From Blastomussa wellsi (Eukaryota > Cnidaria > Anthozoa > Scleractinia > Plerogyridae): 64,000 bases of DNA. The DNA lies in contig OX393570.1 of assembly GCA_947652115.1 (NCBI GenBank), positions 274,506-338,505 on the forward strand, read 5' to 3'. Positions 46,631 through 58,331 of the stretch are shown here, piece after piece. How positions within the stretch are numbered: position 1 is the first letter of the stretch; each line of letters opens with the position of its first letter. Under the pieces are notes generated by a model that saw nothing but the letters and a program-made list of their open reading frames with translations, made no database searches and was not told where the DNA came from. Position numbers and translations under genes: made by a program.

Positions 46631-49146
46631 TTAGTTGGTTGGAGTATTGTCGAGATTTATTCGATATTTTCCATAGGGCTCATTATTATTGTCATTATCA
46701 GAATTCTCAACTTGTTTTCGAATCAAGATCGGAACGAAAGTAGCCAAGATGGCCGACAGACAAGTCGTGGCACCCAAGGAGTAGAAAGCAATGGCGTAAC
46801 TCTGTAGTCCGTCATAAATCCAACCAGCAATCAGAGGCCCTAATGTACGTGGAATGGCGATCACAAAGAAAGTCATTCCTAAGCCATAAGAGACTTTCTG
46901 CGGGCCTAGAATGTCACACACAATAACTGGGTTAATAATCAGGTAGCAACCTCCAAACAAACCAAATATGAACGCATCCAAAGCTAAAATGGCGTACGAT
47001 TCTGTAAGAGGCACAACAAAATTACTCAAGCCCACAACGAGGAAAGCGACTTGAGCAATGTACACACGATTGAAACGTCGGATGTCCGAGATGCGGCCGA
47101 AGATGACGCGACCGATACCAGAGCCGACAGTTACGAAAGTCAGCAGAAGGGAGGCGCGAATTTTGTCGATGCCAATGTCTTCAGCCAAGCGAACCTGAAA
47201 TAAACAAGAAACAAGAAAAAATGTTCAATAAGGAAAATTCAAGAACTAATGCAAAAGACAAAGTGGTACAAGACTAGAGATGTTACATTTGATTTCCAAA
47301 ATTTTGGTTGGCAAGACAAGCCTTGAGTTCTTTAGATTCTTCGTATTCTTTCTTAAGAAGAAAGATCTAAAGGATTAAAAAATCTTACCAAGTGAACAAA
47401 AGGGACCATGTAACCGAGCATGAAGATGAAAATGACAACGATCCACATGAGGAACGCCTTGTTCCTCAAAATCTCCCAGTCAAACACGCACTTCTTTTGT
47501 TTACGGGAACCTGTGACGTCACCATACTGTGGAAACACGCTGCGCCTTGGACGATAAACCAGTGAAAATCCGGTCAAGAGAAGAAACGCCCCCGAGAGCA
47601 CGCGAAACATGTTGGCCAGCCCGACATGAATAAACAATTGTTGCATGGCTGGGCTGAGCACGCTTCCTCCAATCGCACCACCGAGCGCCATGATGCCATT
47701 GGCCAATGCAAGCCTTGCTTTGAAGTACTTTGTAAGTATCAACAAATCGGCGAAATACACCAAAGATGCGCCCATGCCCCAGACGAAGCTGTAGGTTAGG
47801 TACAACATCGGGAGGCTGGTGACGAAGGAAGAGCTCAACAAACCAATAGAGCAGGCCAGGGTACCAAGTAAGGCGACTACCCAGCATCCGTAGCGTTCGC
47901 TGAGGACGGCGCCAAGAGGGGAGAATAAGTAATAGGTAGATACTGCTAGAGAACTCACCCAAGCTATAATGGAAGTAAATAAAAATGTAGAGAGATTAGA
48001 AGTGCTTGCAACGGTAGCACAATTACAAATGACTTTATACAGTGAATTGGGATTAGCATGGCATTCATTAAAAATTCAAAACTGATCTGTATAATTTTTA
48101 CTTGTTTATCGTAGTTCTCTGTTTTGGTATTTTATTCTGTGAGCGTGAGTAGTCAGCTCATTACTAATTTTTCTTTATAGTTTCACCTTCCCTGTCCAAT
48201 GTTCTGTACGAGCTCGTGCGCGCTGACCCCCCATTGCCGGATTAGCTTGCTAAAGGCAATTACTTCAATTAAAGATTAAATTTGTATTACAAGCCGACAA
48301 ATAAACATTGGTATTAAGTTTGTATAATTACAACAAAAAATACATTGCTTTACCTGTTTCTGCTCTTGATTTGTTAAATTCGTCGATTAACGCGGCATAA
48401 ATGACTCCAGAACTTGTTATTAGTCCTCCAACGAAAAACTCCATCAAAAACGTTGTTGCAAGTACCACCCAGGCCCAGCCTCTGTCATAATGAGACATTT
48501 TATGGCCCAGGCCAGACTCTTCATCAAGATGAGGCTCCTTGATTTCATGGGTGCCGTTGTTGTTGTTTTCGCAGTGAAAGTCTGCGTTACGAGAAGGTTG
48601 GGCCTGTGCGTCAAAACCAGTTGGCTGACTGTCATTGTCATGTGCTACCTCTTCATCAGGACGAGGTTCCTTGTCGCGTTGGGCCTGTGCGTCAAAACCA
48701 GTTGGCTGACTGTCATTGTCATGTGCTACCTCTTCATCAGGACGAGGTTCCTTGTCGCGTTGGGCCTGTGCGTCAAAACCAGTTGGCTGACTGTCATTGT
48801 CATGTGCAGCCTTTTCATCAGGACGAGGTTCCTTGTCGCGTTGGGCCTGTGCGTCAAAAACAGTTGGCTGACTGTCATTGTCATGTGCAGCCTCTTCATC
48901 AGGACGAGGTTCCTTGTCGCGTTGGGCCTGTGCGTCAAAACCAGTTGGCTGACTGTCATTGTCATGTGCTACCTCTTCATCAGGACGAAGTTCCTTGTTG
49001 AGTTGGCCCTGTGCGTCAAAACCAGTTGGCTGGCTGTCATTGTCATGTGCTACATCTTCATCAGGGTTAGGTACTTCATTCTTTGCGTCTCTGACATTAT
49101 TCCAACCAGCAAGTCTCGATCCAGTTTTGCTGGCTTCTCGTTCCAT
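46631..49146 (-). CDS. Monocarboxylate transporter-like (SLC16/MFS), 3 exons
   Basis: Plasma-membrane major facilitator of the SLC16 type, likely carrying monocarboxylates or related small organic solutes with protons. Exons: 49146-48354, 47963-47389, 47194-46631; phases agree, 643 residues. The SLC16 entry signature DRGWAWVV is at about residue 220, followed by TM1 and the ETAWVSSL motif at the first junction. Exon 2 has WGMGASLVYF and exon 3 has the GRVIFGRISD loop typical of the family. About 12 membrane segments are expected. The N-terminal cytosolic region (residues about 20-190) is an acidic 27-residue repeat unusual for the family. An acceptor (TTTCTTAACAG) touches the ATG, so a 5' UTR intron is likely. 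Substrate is not predictable; no specific MCT orthology claimed. Confidence 0.92.
48598..49085 (-). repeat. 81-bp in-frame tandem repeat in transporter N-terminus
   Basis: Six copies of an 81-bp unit, nearly identical at the DNA level, each encoding 27 residues around EVAHDNDSQPTGFDAQ. Copies vary at single codons (V/A, G/V, A/G). The outer copies are more diverged, the inner ones nearly identical, as expected from recent unequal exchange. Confidence 0.95.
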
Positions 49147-49273
49147 CTGTTAAGAAACGAGTGAGGGTAAGTTTCGTGTCAGGGTTGTCATCAATGAAAT
49201 TTCAAGTTTTTAAGTAATAGATAATTGGACCGGGTGGAGTAAAGGAGTAATCGGACGAAATTTCGAGTACGAT

Positions 49274-49480
49274 TACCGTATTTTCTCGATTAAAGGCCCA
49301 CAGCATTTATTTCAAACTAAGCCTGGCGCACTGGGCGTTTATTTGACTCTCGTAGTTTATTTGAGCTCTTTGGTCATGAAGCAATCGCGTTTCTTAATTA
49401 TTCATTTCAGACATAGCCCGTTCCCTTATACCTACAAGTTGTTATACCTCGAGGCCTGGTGTTGAATTGAGAAAATACGG
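49274..49480. mobile_element. MITE with CCGTATTTTCTC inverted ends
   Basis: Starts CCGTATTTTCTCGATT and ends AATTGAGAAAATACGG, a 12-bp perfect inverted end followed by further matching. The interior has TTATTT(C/G)A motifs facing each other. About 207 bp, no coding capacity. Confidence 0.8.
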
Positions 49481-49779
49481 CACTCCCTTAGGGATGCATC
49501 ATTAGAAATGCGAAGGGGGAGGGAGCGGGTGGCAATCCGAAAACAAACAAAAATAGCCTGCAAAACTAACATTTAAGAAAAGAAATCCCTCCTTTCAAAT
49601 TTCTAATGGCGCATACCTTAATTGTACGACGCGAGGTCCAATAACTAATTACTCGTATCGATAACAAAATTCGAGTTTCAGAAGTTCGAGAAGAATAGTA
49701 TAGAATAAAGTAAAAATGTCAGCAATTTATTCCTACAGGACAGTACAACGATCGAACCCTGAGATAAGATACCCTGGGT

Positions 49780-49850
49780 ACCAGAGGTTTTCTCGCGGCA
49801 CGGGGGAACTTCGAACCACGAGCGGCGAAGCCGCGAGAGAAACCTCTGGT
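49780..49850. repeat. Hairpin, arms ACCAGAGGTTT...CTCGCGG
   Basis: ACCAGAGGTTTTCTCGCGG at the left returns as CCGCGAGAGAAACCTCTGGT at the right with about a 30-base loop. A related sequence (GGTCCAGAGGCTTTTCGCGCGG) is at 51224-51246, so it is probably part of a dispersed family. Confidence 0.75.
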
Positions 49851-50102
49851 CCGGAGCTCTATCATTTACCGTTCCCGTTGATCTTTGATCACTTTAATCT
49901 AATTATTTTTTAATCAATCAAAGTGAACGTCTCCAGCTGTAATCACATGCACTGGCACGTGAAGCGATGACAGAAATGGGTTTTCGATAAAAGCGTGTTT
50001 GAAATGCCTCATTGATTCAACTCCATCATATAGCATTCAACAAGGGCATTCAGGGCACAAACAACAATCACTATAGTCCTTTTCGGGTAATGGTAAATTC
50101 TT

Positions 50103-50532
50103 CAAGCGCCACGGTGAAATCATTCGCGTTAAATATGTCATTACACTTCGGGAATTGAGATCAGCGGTTTGTGATTGAGAACCAGCAACGTATCCTTTGC
50201 TTGTTTGTAATTGTTACTTCGTCTTTGTAACTCCAATTCATTTATACGCGTTGCTTCCGAGTCCTTCATTTGGATTTGAAGGCGCGCGCGCGTATTTTCG
50301 TATATGGTGCGCGTGTTTGGTTTATTTAGTTGACGTGTATGCTTAGTTCGCAATTTAACGGTTTAATTTATTTTTCGTTGTTTTCCTTATTACTTTTTCT
50401 TGTCAGTAACTGTGCTCACATCGTGGGTGGCTCCACCTGAAATGTTCTGCAATTGGTATAGGATTTAATGGAGCCGAAACCAAGTGTGGAATTACCAGCA
50501 TTTTAGGCATCCTACTGATGAATGGTTATGGC
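50103..50532 (+). repeat. 430-bp interspersed repeat, copy 1 (uninterrupted)
   Basis: Runs from TTCAAGCGCCACGGTGA to ATGAATGGTTATGGCA. The reverse complement recurs at 54806-56131 with two insertions. It contains a purine-pyrimidine GCGCGCGCG stretch (about 50283-50291) and no frame of note. Family unknown. Confidence 0.8.
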
Positions 50533-50857
50533 AATTAGATATTTATTACAGGAGCCAACATTGAGATTTTGGTCTGTCGCCTTTGAATTGTATCCCAATT
50601 AGTTGAGCTCGACACACAGTTCAGGAATAAGTTGGAATTAACAAAGATTTTCCAAAGGCGGTAGGCAATAAGGCTCAAACATCCTCGCGGTGAATATAAC
50701 GATCCACCCCATCACGTTGCTCGGTACTTAACTTGTCGAGCCCTTCGAAAGTTTCAAGGCCACTGCTTTTGTAATGCTCTCTCCAAAGATTCCGTGGGTA
50801 AAGAAGAAACTTCGACCGCCGTCATCACTAAATTAAGATGCGTGACTGTTTGATGGT

Positions 50858-51065
50858 TTGGGTAAGTTTCTAAAGAAGCTGTGGTGCTGCGTCGGGGGAA
50901 GTATAACAATATAATTTGGTTTTATCAACTGGGTTGATAATGTCAATTGGCCACCGTAAAGAGATTCAATTGCTGACGTTTCGAGCGTTAGCCCTTCGTC
51001 GGACGCTCGAAACGTCAGCAATTGAATCTCTTTACGGTTTGTTTGTTTGGACAGTTTCTAAACCG
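50858..51065. mobile_element. Fold-back MITE, shortened palindrome
   Basis: Starts with the same flank as 42592 (GTAAGTTTCTAAAGAAGCTG), then the left arm TATAATTTGGTTTTATCAAC and a right arm that ends at CTTTACGG, so the distal part of the right arm is missing. The arms share CAATTGCTGACGTTTCGAGC instead of the more common variant, so both arms changed together, suggesting gene conversion between them. Confidence 0.85.
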
Positions 51066-54000
51066 TTGGCGTTGCTATTCTTGGCAACCAATCGCAGTGT
51101 CTGTTAGATTATAAATCCCGTAGGTGGTCATTAGGAGCCAATCAGCTCGTTAGTCCAAAATCTGGACTAAACTGTCTTAACCAGGCCTGTCATTGGATCG
51201 GCGTAATCAAAGAAATAGCGCTCCGGTCCAGAGGCTTTTCGCGCGGGTAAAAACAAAGGCAAAAAGCATGAAAAGCCACTGGCACCCAGGAGATAAGATA
51301 GAACCCTTTTGAATTCACGTAACTGACGCACGAACGACGTAAGTTTCCAATTGCGGGAATCTAAATTTGGATGCCTGTAATTGGTCACCCTGTATGATCG
51401 CTCTCCGATTACGTAACAAGTCATTTAAGAGGGATTTGTGATTGAAAACTTATAGAATACTTTTGCGTGTTCACTTCGTGGTGAAACATAAACTAACCGT
51501 TAGTGAGCGAAACTTCAGCTGCGACAGGAGGAGCGGCGGTGAAAATAGAGAACAGCTCCCCTACACCCTTCCAGCTCTACGGAAAACAAACGGTTTTGGA
51601 GGGCTGAAATCACCGACAAGGGAAAAACTAAAACAACTGAAAAAATGAAACTACGCTAAGAGATTTAAAGACTCAGTGTATTAGATAATATGACAGTTTC
51701 AGCCATAGGCCGATATAAAAAAGACTGATGCAATGAACCAGGGTTCAAGCGCGCTGGAGGAGCACATGTTTGTAACTTATTACGTAATAATACTTTTTCC
51801 GCCTTCTATGTCAATAAAAATTCCATACACCACTGAAGGACGTATCAATATTTGTTTACTTCATGGTTGATGATTTGTTTTGGCTTGTCAAACGTCGTAC
51901 GATCTAAACATAATACTCCTTACCTAAGCCTTTCATCTTTAACCTGGCTAGAGACTCACATGCGTACAAACTTAGTTTCTGGGTTTCTACTTCTTTCTTT
52001 CATATCTCACTTGGCTCTAAACACCAAGTTATTAATTGTGCCAGTCTTTATCTGTCAAATCTCACTTGAGCCCCCGAAGGAAAAACAATTTATCGTTACC
52101 TATAGCTACTGAACAAACATTTCTCTAAAACAAATTGCTGGTGTTCAATTGGCAGTGCTAACACAAATCGTATTGACGCGAATGACGCAACTGCGCTCGT
52201 GTAGGCGTATCCGCTCGTTTAAATAGTTTGGAAAGCCCGTGGTTTTAAGCGGTTTCAGACAAACAGCCATGGAAATTCTTTTTTACGTGACTTTCTGTAC
52301 ATTTTATCCTTCGCCCGGTCTTTGTTACAGAGTCCGCAATTCATATTACAAGTCAGTCTTTGTTTGAATTATTGGCCTATAGAACTACAACACCGTCACA
52401 GCCCAAGTCTTCTGTAATTTACAGCTATTCATGATAGAAAGACCTAATTTACTGCAACACTAACAGAATAATTTAATTTATTATCGAAGCTGTTAACTGT
52501 CTTCTTAAAAACATATATTGAACGACTCATATAGACAAAGGAACTGAGAATGCCTTCGACACCAATAAAATGGAGGGATGTACATGTCAATGGGAAAACT
52601 TTGGAAACGGGACTGATAAGTGAAATGCTAACTCTCCAACGACATATTTTTATTGCCCATGCATTTGGAGTGTACACAAAAAATAACTCGATTCGAAGAA
52701 TATATTACATGGACAGCTTATCTGTGAAGATAGTTGAAGATTTAAACGAATTATTACACATAACACATAGTTATTAGAGCTGAGTTACGGGGTCACGTTT
52801 TATATAGCATGATAGCAATAAAACAACCTAGACTTTCGTAGATGAATTTAAAGTTAATGAACTTAGAGATTAGTAATGAACAAGTTTGTTAATCGTACAA
52901 AAAGTAAGACAACCAGCCTAGGGGATCGAAAAGTAAGGCCCACACCTGTCAGTTTCGGTGGACCATTCTATCAGAAGCGGTTAGCGTTTGGGGTAGACTA
53001 TCACGCTGGTTTTAAAAACGAGAAAATACAATGCGGTTTTTTTTCAAAGGCACTGTTTTGCATCATTCCTAAGTTCAGGGAATTGTTTTCTACATACATA
53101 TATACTTGTGCCTGTGCTGAGAGCGCTTTGCGCGCCTTGAACACATGTTGAAAGAATTCGACGCCAGGGGAGATTAATGTTAGGAGGTGAATAACATACC
53201 GGTCTAGCGGGTAAACTTCAGCTTTCAGCGGGTGTTACAGATCTTCTGTGAACTTCTTTCAGATTTTCTGTGAACTTGTGAACATATCTGAAGCACTATA
53301 TAAGGAGGGGCGTTTTAATGTAATGCTAATTTGTGTATTGTATGGTTCACTCAGCTGTTTTCACAGGTTTCCGCCTGGTTAAACGCTATCATCCCTCGAA
53401 GGAAGTGATAGTGATTGCCTGAAAACGTTACTGCCACGACTGATGACAAAAGTAAAATTAACCAATTCTATCGTGAAAGCGAAAGAAAACGACTACTAGA
53501 AATCAATCGATCAGCTGTAGATTTTACCTGCAAAAATTACCTTAGACATGCTGAGAATTGCACGGATACTTGGCTCGATAATTCATTATTATATTGTATC
53601 GGATGGCAGAGAAGGTAGACAATTGACAAAATGTCTTTTAATGACGCAGGTGGATCGCTTTTAATGACGCGGCCCAATCAAAGCGTTACGGTCGACGAAA
53701 TTGAAATCCTTAATGTATGCATGGCCACAGAGCTAAGTAGACTTCTTTTAATAGAACTTCTTGACTGCATCTTTACTGCTTGTTCTTGATCAATTGTTTG
53801 TTTTGACACCGATGTTATACCTATCAGTATCGCAAAAATCCCGGCCGGAAAACTCGAGTTTAAGTCTGTGCACTTATTTATGTATGTACAGGCTACCATG
53901 AGTTCATCCTGAAAGAATGATGGAAACATTTTTCGGCAATGTCAACGGATTTTCACGGACAATGTGAAACTTGGTGTTGAACATAAAATTTATTGTCAAC

Positions 54001-54099
54001 CCGTCGAATTTGTTCTGGACACAGGCACGAGTTCACAGCTCGAAAGCGATTGGTTCATAAACAATAGAGTTGAATAAAGGGTTGCACGTGCGCCGAACC

Positions 54100-54423
54100 C
54101 TGAACATAACATAACATAACATAACATTTTATTCAGGAGGCTTTAACACAAATACAAAAACATCCTGAATAGGGAAATCGTGAGGTTAACCCTATACAAA
54201 AACAATTTCCCTAACTAAAAACTTGCAAAAATATTTTAAAATTTCTAGAATTTGATAAAATTCAATGGCTACTGATTCAATAAATATTCAAGTAAATTTT
54301 AAGTCTATTCTTAAAAACAGATAATGATTCGACATGTACAACATATCCTGGCAAGTCATTCCATTTGCTTACAATGCGAGTAAAGAAAGAATATTTGTAG
54401 CAATTACAAGGCAGTTAACAAGG
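54100..54423 (-). mobile_element. 3' end of a non-LTR retrotransposon (LINE)
   Basis: On the minus strand, 54423 to about 54280 encodes the C-terminal end of a reverse transcriptase frame: FFTRIVSKWNDLPGYVVHVE then FKNRLKIYLNIY and a stop. The WN-LP-VV-..-FK-RL pattern is the usual tail of CR1/Rex/Jockey-type polymerases. It is followed by a short 3' UTR and a (TTATG)n tail at about 54104-54126. The rest of the element is missing, i.e. a 5'-truncated insertion. Confidence 0.8.
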
Positions 54424-55151
54424 CAGTTATAGTATCCGGCGTAAGATCACGTGCAGTTAATGTGAACCGTATGTTTTAAATATTTTGTATTTGTAAATAT
54501 TATTTTGAACGTTTTTAAAATTGCTTTAATTCCCATATAACTGATGGGAATGTTGTTAATAAAAACAGGACAACACATTAAAAATTACAGTTAGTCTGCT
54601 TCTATCCAGATCACAGGAAATGGAACACGTTAGCACGTGCAGAATGAAACGTAGCATTACTACAGATATTTTTAAAACTACTTGTTGTATTTTTGGACTA
54701 TACTTTGGAAATTCATAGCTTAGTGTTTACTCGTAAGTCGATTGCATTTATCTCTATTTATTCAAAGGTGACAGACCACAATATGACTGTTGGCTCCTGT
54801 CCTGCCATAACCGTTCATCAGTAGGATGCCTAAAATGCTTGTAATTCCACAATTGGTTGCGCCATTATATCCTCAGCATACCAATTGCCGAAGAACATTT
54901 TAGGTGGAGCCACCCACGATGTGAGCACAGTTACTGACAAGAAAAAGGAATAAGGAAAACAACGAGAAATAAATTAAACCGTTAAACTGCGAACTAAGCA
55001 TACACGTCAACTAAATAAACTAAACACGCGCACCACATATGAAAATATGCGCGCGCGTGCCTGCAAATCCAAATGAAGGATCCGGAAGCAGCGCGTATAA
55101 ATGAACTAGAGTTACAAAGACGACGTAACAATTACAAATAACCGAAGGATA

Positions 55152-55587
55152 GAGGGTCTTAATGGCGGGGTGTCACTTGACGGTTGACGGTTAAAAATAA
55201 GCCGTTTTGACGGTTAAATTTTAGGTCAATTGACGGTTAACGGTTAATTTCTTGGAATGTCCTTTATAAAACGAAATTAAAAGATTACAATTTTTCCCAT
55301 ATTTTAATAATCCAGTTAATCTTATAATTTGTGCGTTAAAACTTAGGTTTTTGGTCTTCAACTAGCCTATGTGTCTAATTAGCGTAATTACATCACCTTT
55401 GCTACCGCTGGACGTATTTTCTGATATATTGAAACTTTTATTTATAAACAGCCGATCTTGACCCCATTTGACATCTGACGGCTACCATTGGCTTCCTTAT
55501 TTGACGGTTGACGGTAAAAATATTGCGTTTTTGACGGTTGACGATTAATATTTTGGCCATTTGACGGTTAACCCCATTGAGACCCCC
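55152..55587. mobile_element. Non-autonomous element rich in TTGACGGTT, 436 bp
   Basis: Ends GAGGGTCTTAATGG and CCATTGAGACCCCC are imperfect inverted repeats, and AGGATA is present on both sides (55146-55151, 55588-55593). The interior is built from TTGACGGTTAA units in one direction. Insertion is confirmed by the empty site in copy 1 of the host repeat. Confidence 0.85.
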
Positions 55588-55651
55588 AGGATACGTTGTT
55601 GGTTCTCAATCACAAATCGCTGATCTCAATTCCTGAAGTGTGATGTCATAT

Positions 55652-56102
55652 GAGGGGGGTGAATAGGTTCGCGGATCAACGGATTTAGCACACGAATTGC
55701 GGATTTCATCGAAAAATTAAGCGGATTCGCGGATTTCGAAAATGCAGTGGATCACGGATTAGCTGATAATTTGAATTCGGATTCCGGACTCTGTATGCCA
55801 TGAAGCTCGGATCATGTCCTTGGCGTATCTTCAGTCTTGGTCTCAGTGTTTGTCCATTTTCTGTTTGGACGAGACCCAAACCATCGCTTTACAACAGGAC
55901 TGCCGCAAAAAGAAGCAATGAAACGAAACCAGTTGAAAAATTGCCATCAAAACAACATCCACCGTCCTTTCAGTGGAACTGTTGCACAGAAAGTTTTTAA
56001 CGAATGTGGACGCGGATTTGAACGAAAATAGTGGCGGATTGACGGATTTGACCAAAAAACAGCACGGGTTGGCGGATTCGCGTACCCCTATTATCCCCCC
56101 TC
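55652..56102. mobile_element. Non-autonomous element rich in CGCGGATT, 451 bp
   Basis: Ends GAGGGGGGTGAATAGG and CCCCTATTATCCCCCCTC are imperfect inverted repeats, flanked by TCATAT on both sides (55646-55651, 56103-56108). GCGGATT units recur inside. The empty site in copy 1 of the host repeat confirms the boundaries. It includes short frames with no known similarity. Confidence 0.85.
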
Positions 56103-56259
56103 TCATATTTTTCACCGTGGCGTTTGAAGAACTTATTAAACGATACGAAGTCCAATTTGGATGTGCAAATTCTAGCATATCGCACCAATTGAGATATATA
56201 AACACCATAGGCCGGATTGGATCCACGGATCATGAGTAGTTTTTATTTAATTGTAGTTA

Positions 56260-56345
56260 ATTTGTAGTATATTGCAGGGCCCCACTGAAGAGCACCTTTT
56301 GGTGAAGTGGGCTCCCTGCTATTGTTATTATTATTATTATTCACG
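56260..56345 (+). mobile_element. Possible LINE/SINE 3' tail
   Basis: A block with GCAGGGCCCCACTGAAGAGC and TTTGGTGAAGTGGGCTCCCT forms an imperfect hairpin and is followed by an (ATT)n tail, which is how several non-LTR elements end. No upstream polymerase frame was found. Another (ATT)n run follows at about 56427-56444. Confidence 0.45.
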
Positions 56346-57990
56346 GTTATTTATATTATTCTTTGGCAGAATTGTTTCATCGACTCATAGAATTACTACT
56401 TATGACTCAAGTTCGCTGTAATTGGTATTATTATTATTATTATTAAAACGTCGACTCACTTAACTTGAACAGACGACCGCGATTTTGTAAACAGGAAATA
56501 CCCGAGGAAATATAACTTCTGGTATTATCCATTATGAAACTGTAAATCAGGACAAACAGCTAGAATTTAGAAAGTAATATTCCAATCTATGTTTACGTTA
56601 TTTTTATTCAGATTAATTAAGGGTGATCTCAGCTGTCGTATTTTCCGATAAGGCAGTTTGTTGCAATCATTAGCTGGCTTTACAGTGTGGAATGCTCACA
56701 CTTCTTGGTTCCCCCATAATGATGAGTTTCTTAGAGTTCATTAAAATCTAGTTTTCTGCTTTATTCCTAACACCTTCGGAATCCTTTGTTCTCTACTCGA
56801 AGACGCAAATTCGAGCCCTGGGGGACTCCCCTGTTAAAATGGCGGGGTGCTCGTCGGAAATTTTGAAAAGTACCCCTAAAAGGTACCAGCATTCGGTTGA
56901 TACTCGGTAGAAGGCATGAATTTAGGGGAAGTAAATTCTTGTTATGAAAGCCTTGTTACTAGTTTGGATGTCATGATATAAGCATTGTTGTTACTAAAAA
57001 TCCCGGAAAGCGATCTGATGGTTAGATTTAAAACAAATGGTAAAAGGTAAAACGCATGTGTGGACCAATGGAGTTGAAGAGTTGCGAGTGCTTTTATTTC
57101 AGTATTTATTTATAATACTTCTTAAACAGTGTCGGTATTATGGAACTACAGTTCGTTTATATACGCAAAACTAACCTGTCTTCTTAACTTCCATCCTTCG
57201 ACATATATAGCTTTATGAACAAGTTGAATTTTGTAATATTCTTCTGAGTGGTGAATGTACCAGTTCAAAATGATATAAAACTATGACTGTACACAGTGCA
57301 TCTGCTTCTTTATTGTTCACAACATATACACGAAACAGAAGAAAATCAATGTTTGTTGGCTACTTTTGTCCTCGATCAGTTTTCTGCCTCAGTAAATGAC
57401 CGCACCTGGACAGCTTAATAAACAGATCATATTTTCTATGGCTATGGTTTGTTTTAGCAAAGTAAACGAATCGCTACATTTTCTGTCATTATCCTTTTCG
57501 CTTTTCTCAGTCATATTGTTATCTTCTTGCTTTCTTCTTGCCTCTTGCTTATAATTTGAAAGGGGTGTTTTCGTCTACAACTCATCTATTTGCCAGATGA
57601 CCTTAACAGCCCCTTAACTACCCGGCTTGTGAGGTCAGTCCTTTCATTTTTATTGGGAGTTCTTTCGTTCTAATTATGCTTAACACCTTGAACAATGAAG
57701 GACATAATCAAATCCTAAATACTAGTATTTAATATTGTAAGTTCCTCTCAATCCGATGAAACCGTACCTAATTCCTATAAATTTATCTACTGATCTTGAG
57801 GCGAAAAAGAAGGCGAGGATATAAAGACCATGAATTAAGGAGACCCTCTTCCGTAAAAAAATTGTGAACGTTCTTACTCCCCTTACTTCCACAAGGGCCA
57901 ATAGACTGCAATCTTGGACAAAACTGTTGAGACTAAACACGACTTACAAACACATTTCACATTATCGCTCCCAGCAACCGCTTTTTGGCT

Positions 57991-58081
57991 CCACCCTCCC
58001 CTTCATCAATGTTGTTTTCACGTAAACCCAGGTCTCGTGTTTTGGCAATCTTCGAAAACAACATTGAATTGGGAGGAGGGG
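57991..58081. repeat. Hairpin upstream of the PAN/EGF/discoidin gene
   Basis: CCACCCTCCCCTTCATCAAT plus GTTGTTTTC on the left, GAAAACAAC plus ATTGAATTGGGAGGAGGGG on the right, separated by about 32 bases. The stem is imperfect (one side has extra bases). About 250 bp before the start codon of the next gene. Confidence 0.7.
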
Positions 58082-58331
58082 AAATGGCCAAAGTGCAAAC
58101 GGTTTTAGTTTATGCAATAAGGATATGAACAGGGTCGTGAATTTTGTCCACGATTGTGGCTTCAAAGCTCATAGGTAAAAATATTTCTACTCAAGTTAAG
58201 TAGTCTTGCCTATAAGACCGTCAATCCAAAGTCTCTTAGTATTCAGGTCCTTGAATTTTTTTACCGAGAGCAAATTGGTAATGTTGTCTTAATGATCTGT
58301 TTCACTTTTAAACTATTTCCCAGGATACATT

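Larger units (their letters stand above)
54806..56131 (-). repeat. 430-bp interspersed repeat, copy 2 (interrupted twice)
   Basis: Reverse-complement copy of 50103-50532. Alignment with copy 1 breaks at 55152-55587 and at 55652-56102, each an inserted element with flanking 6-bp duplications. Outside the insertions the two copies agree closely apart from scattered substitutions. Confidence 0.85.
49147..58331. other. Gene-poor repeat district
   Basis: No coding exon could be supported in these 9 kb. It holds a CCGTATTTTCTC-ended MITE (49274-49480), a hairpin (49780-49850), an inverted pair of a 430-bp repeat (50103-50532 and 54806-56131) with two nested insertions, a fold-back MITE (50858-51065), a LINE 3' end (54100-54423), a second possible LINE tail (56260-56345) and a hairpin (57991-58081). 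Short open frames in 51.8-54 kb resemble nothing I recognise. Confidence 0.55.

Noticed and set aside
52550..52777. 75-codon plus-strand frame
   Set aside because: Resembles nothing known to me and has no neighbour exons; kept as non-coding.
53415..53618. 67-codon plus-strand frame, protein-like composition
   Set aside because: No family is recognised and there is no supporting splice or promoter context; length is within chance for this region.
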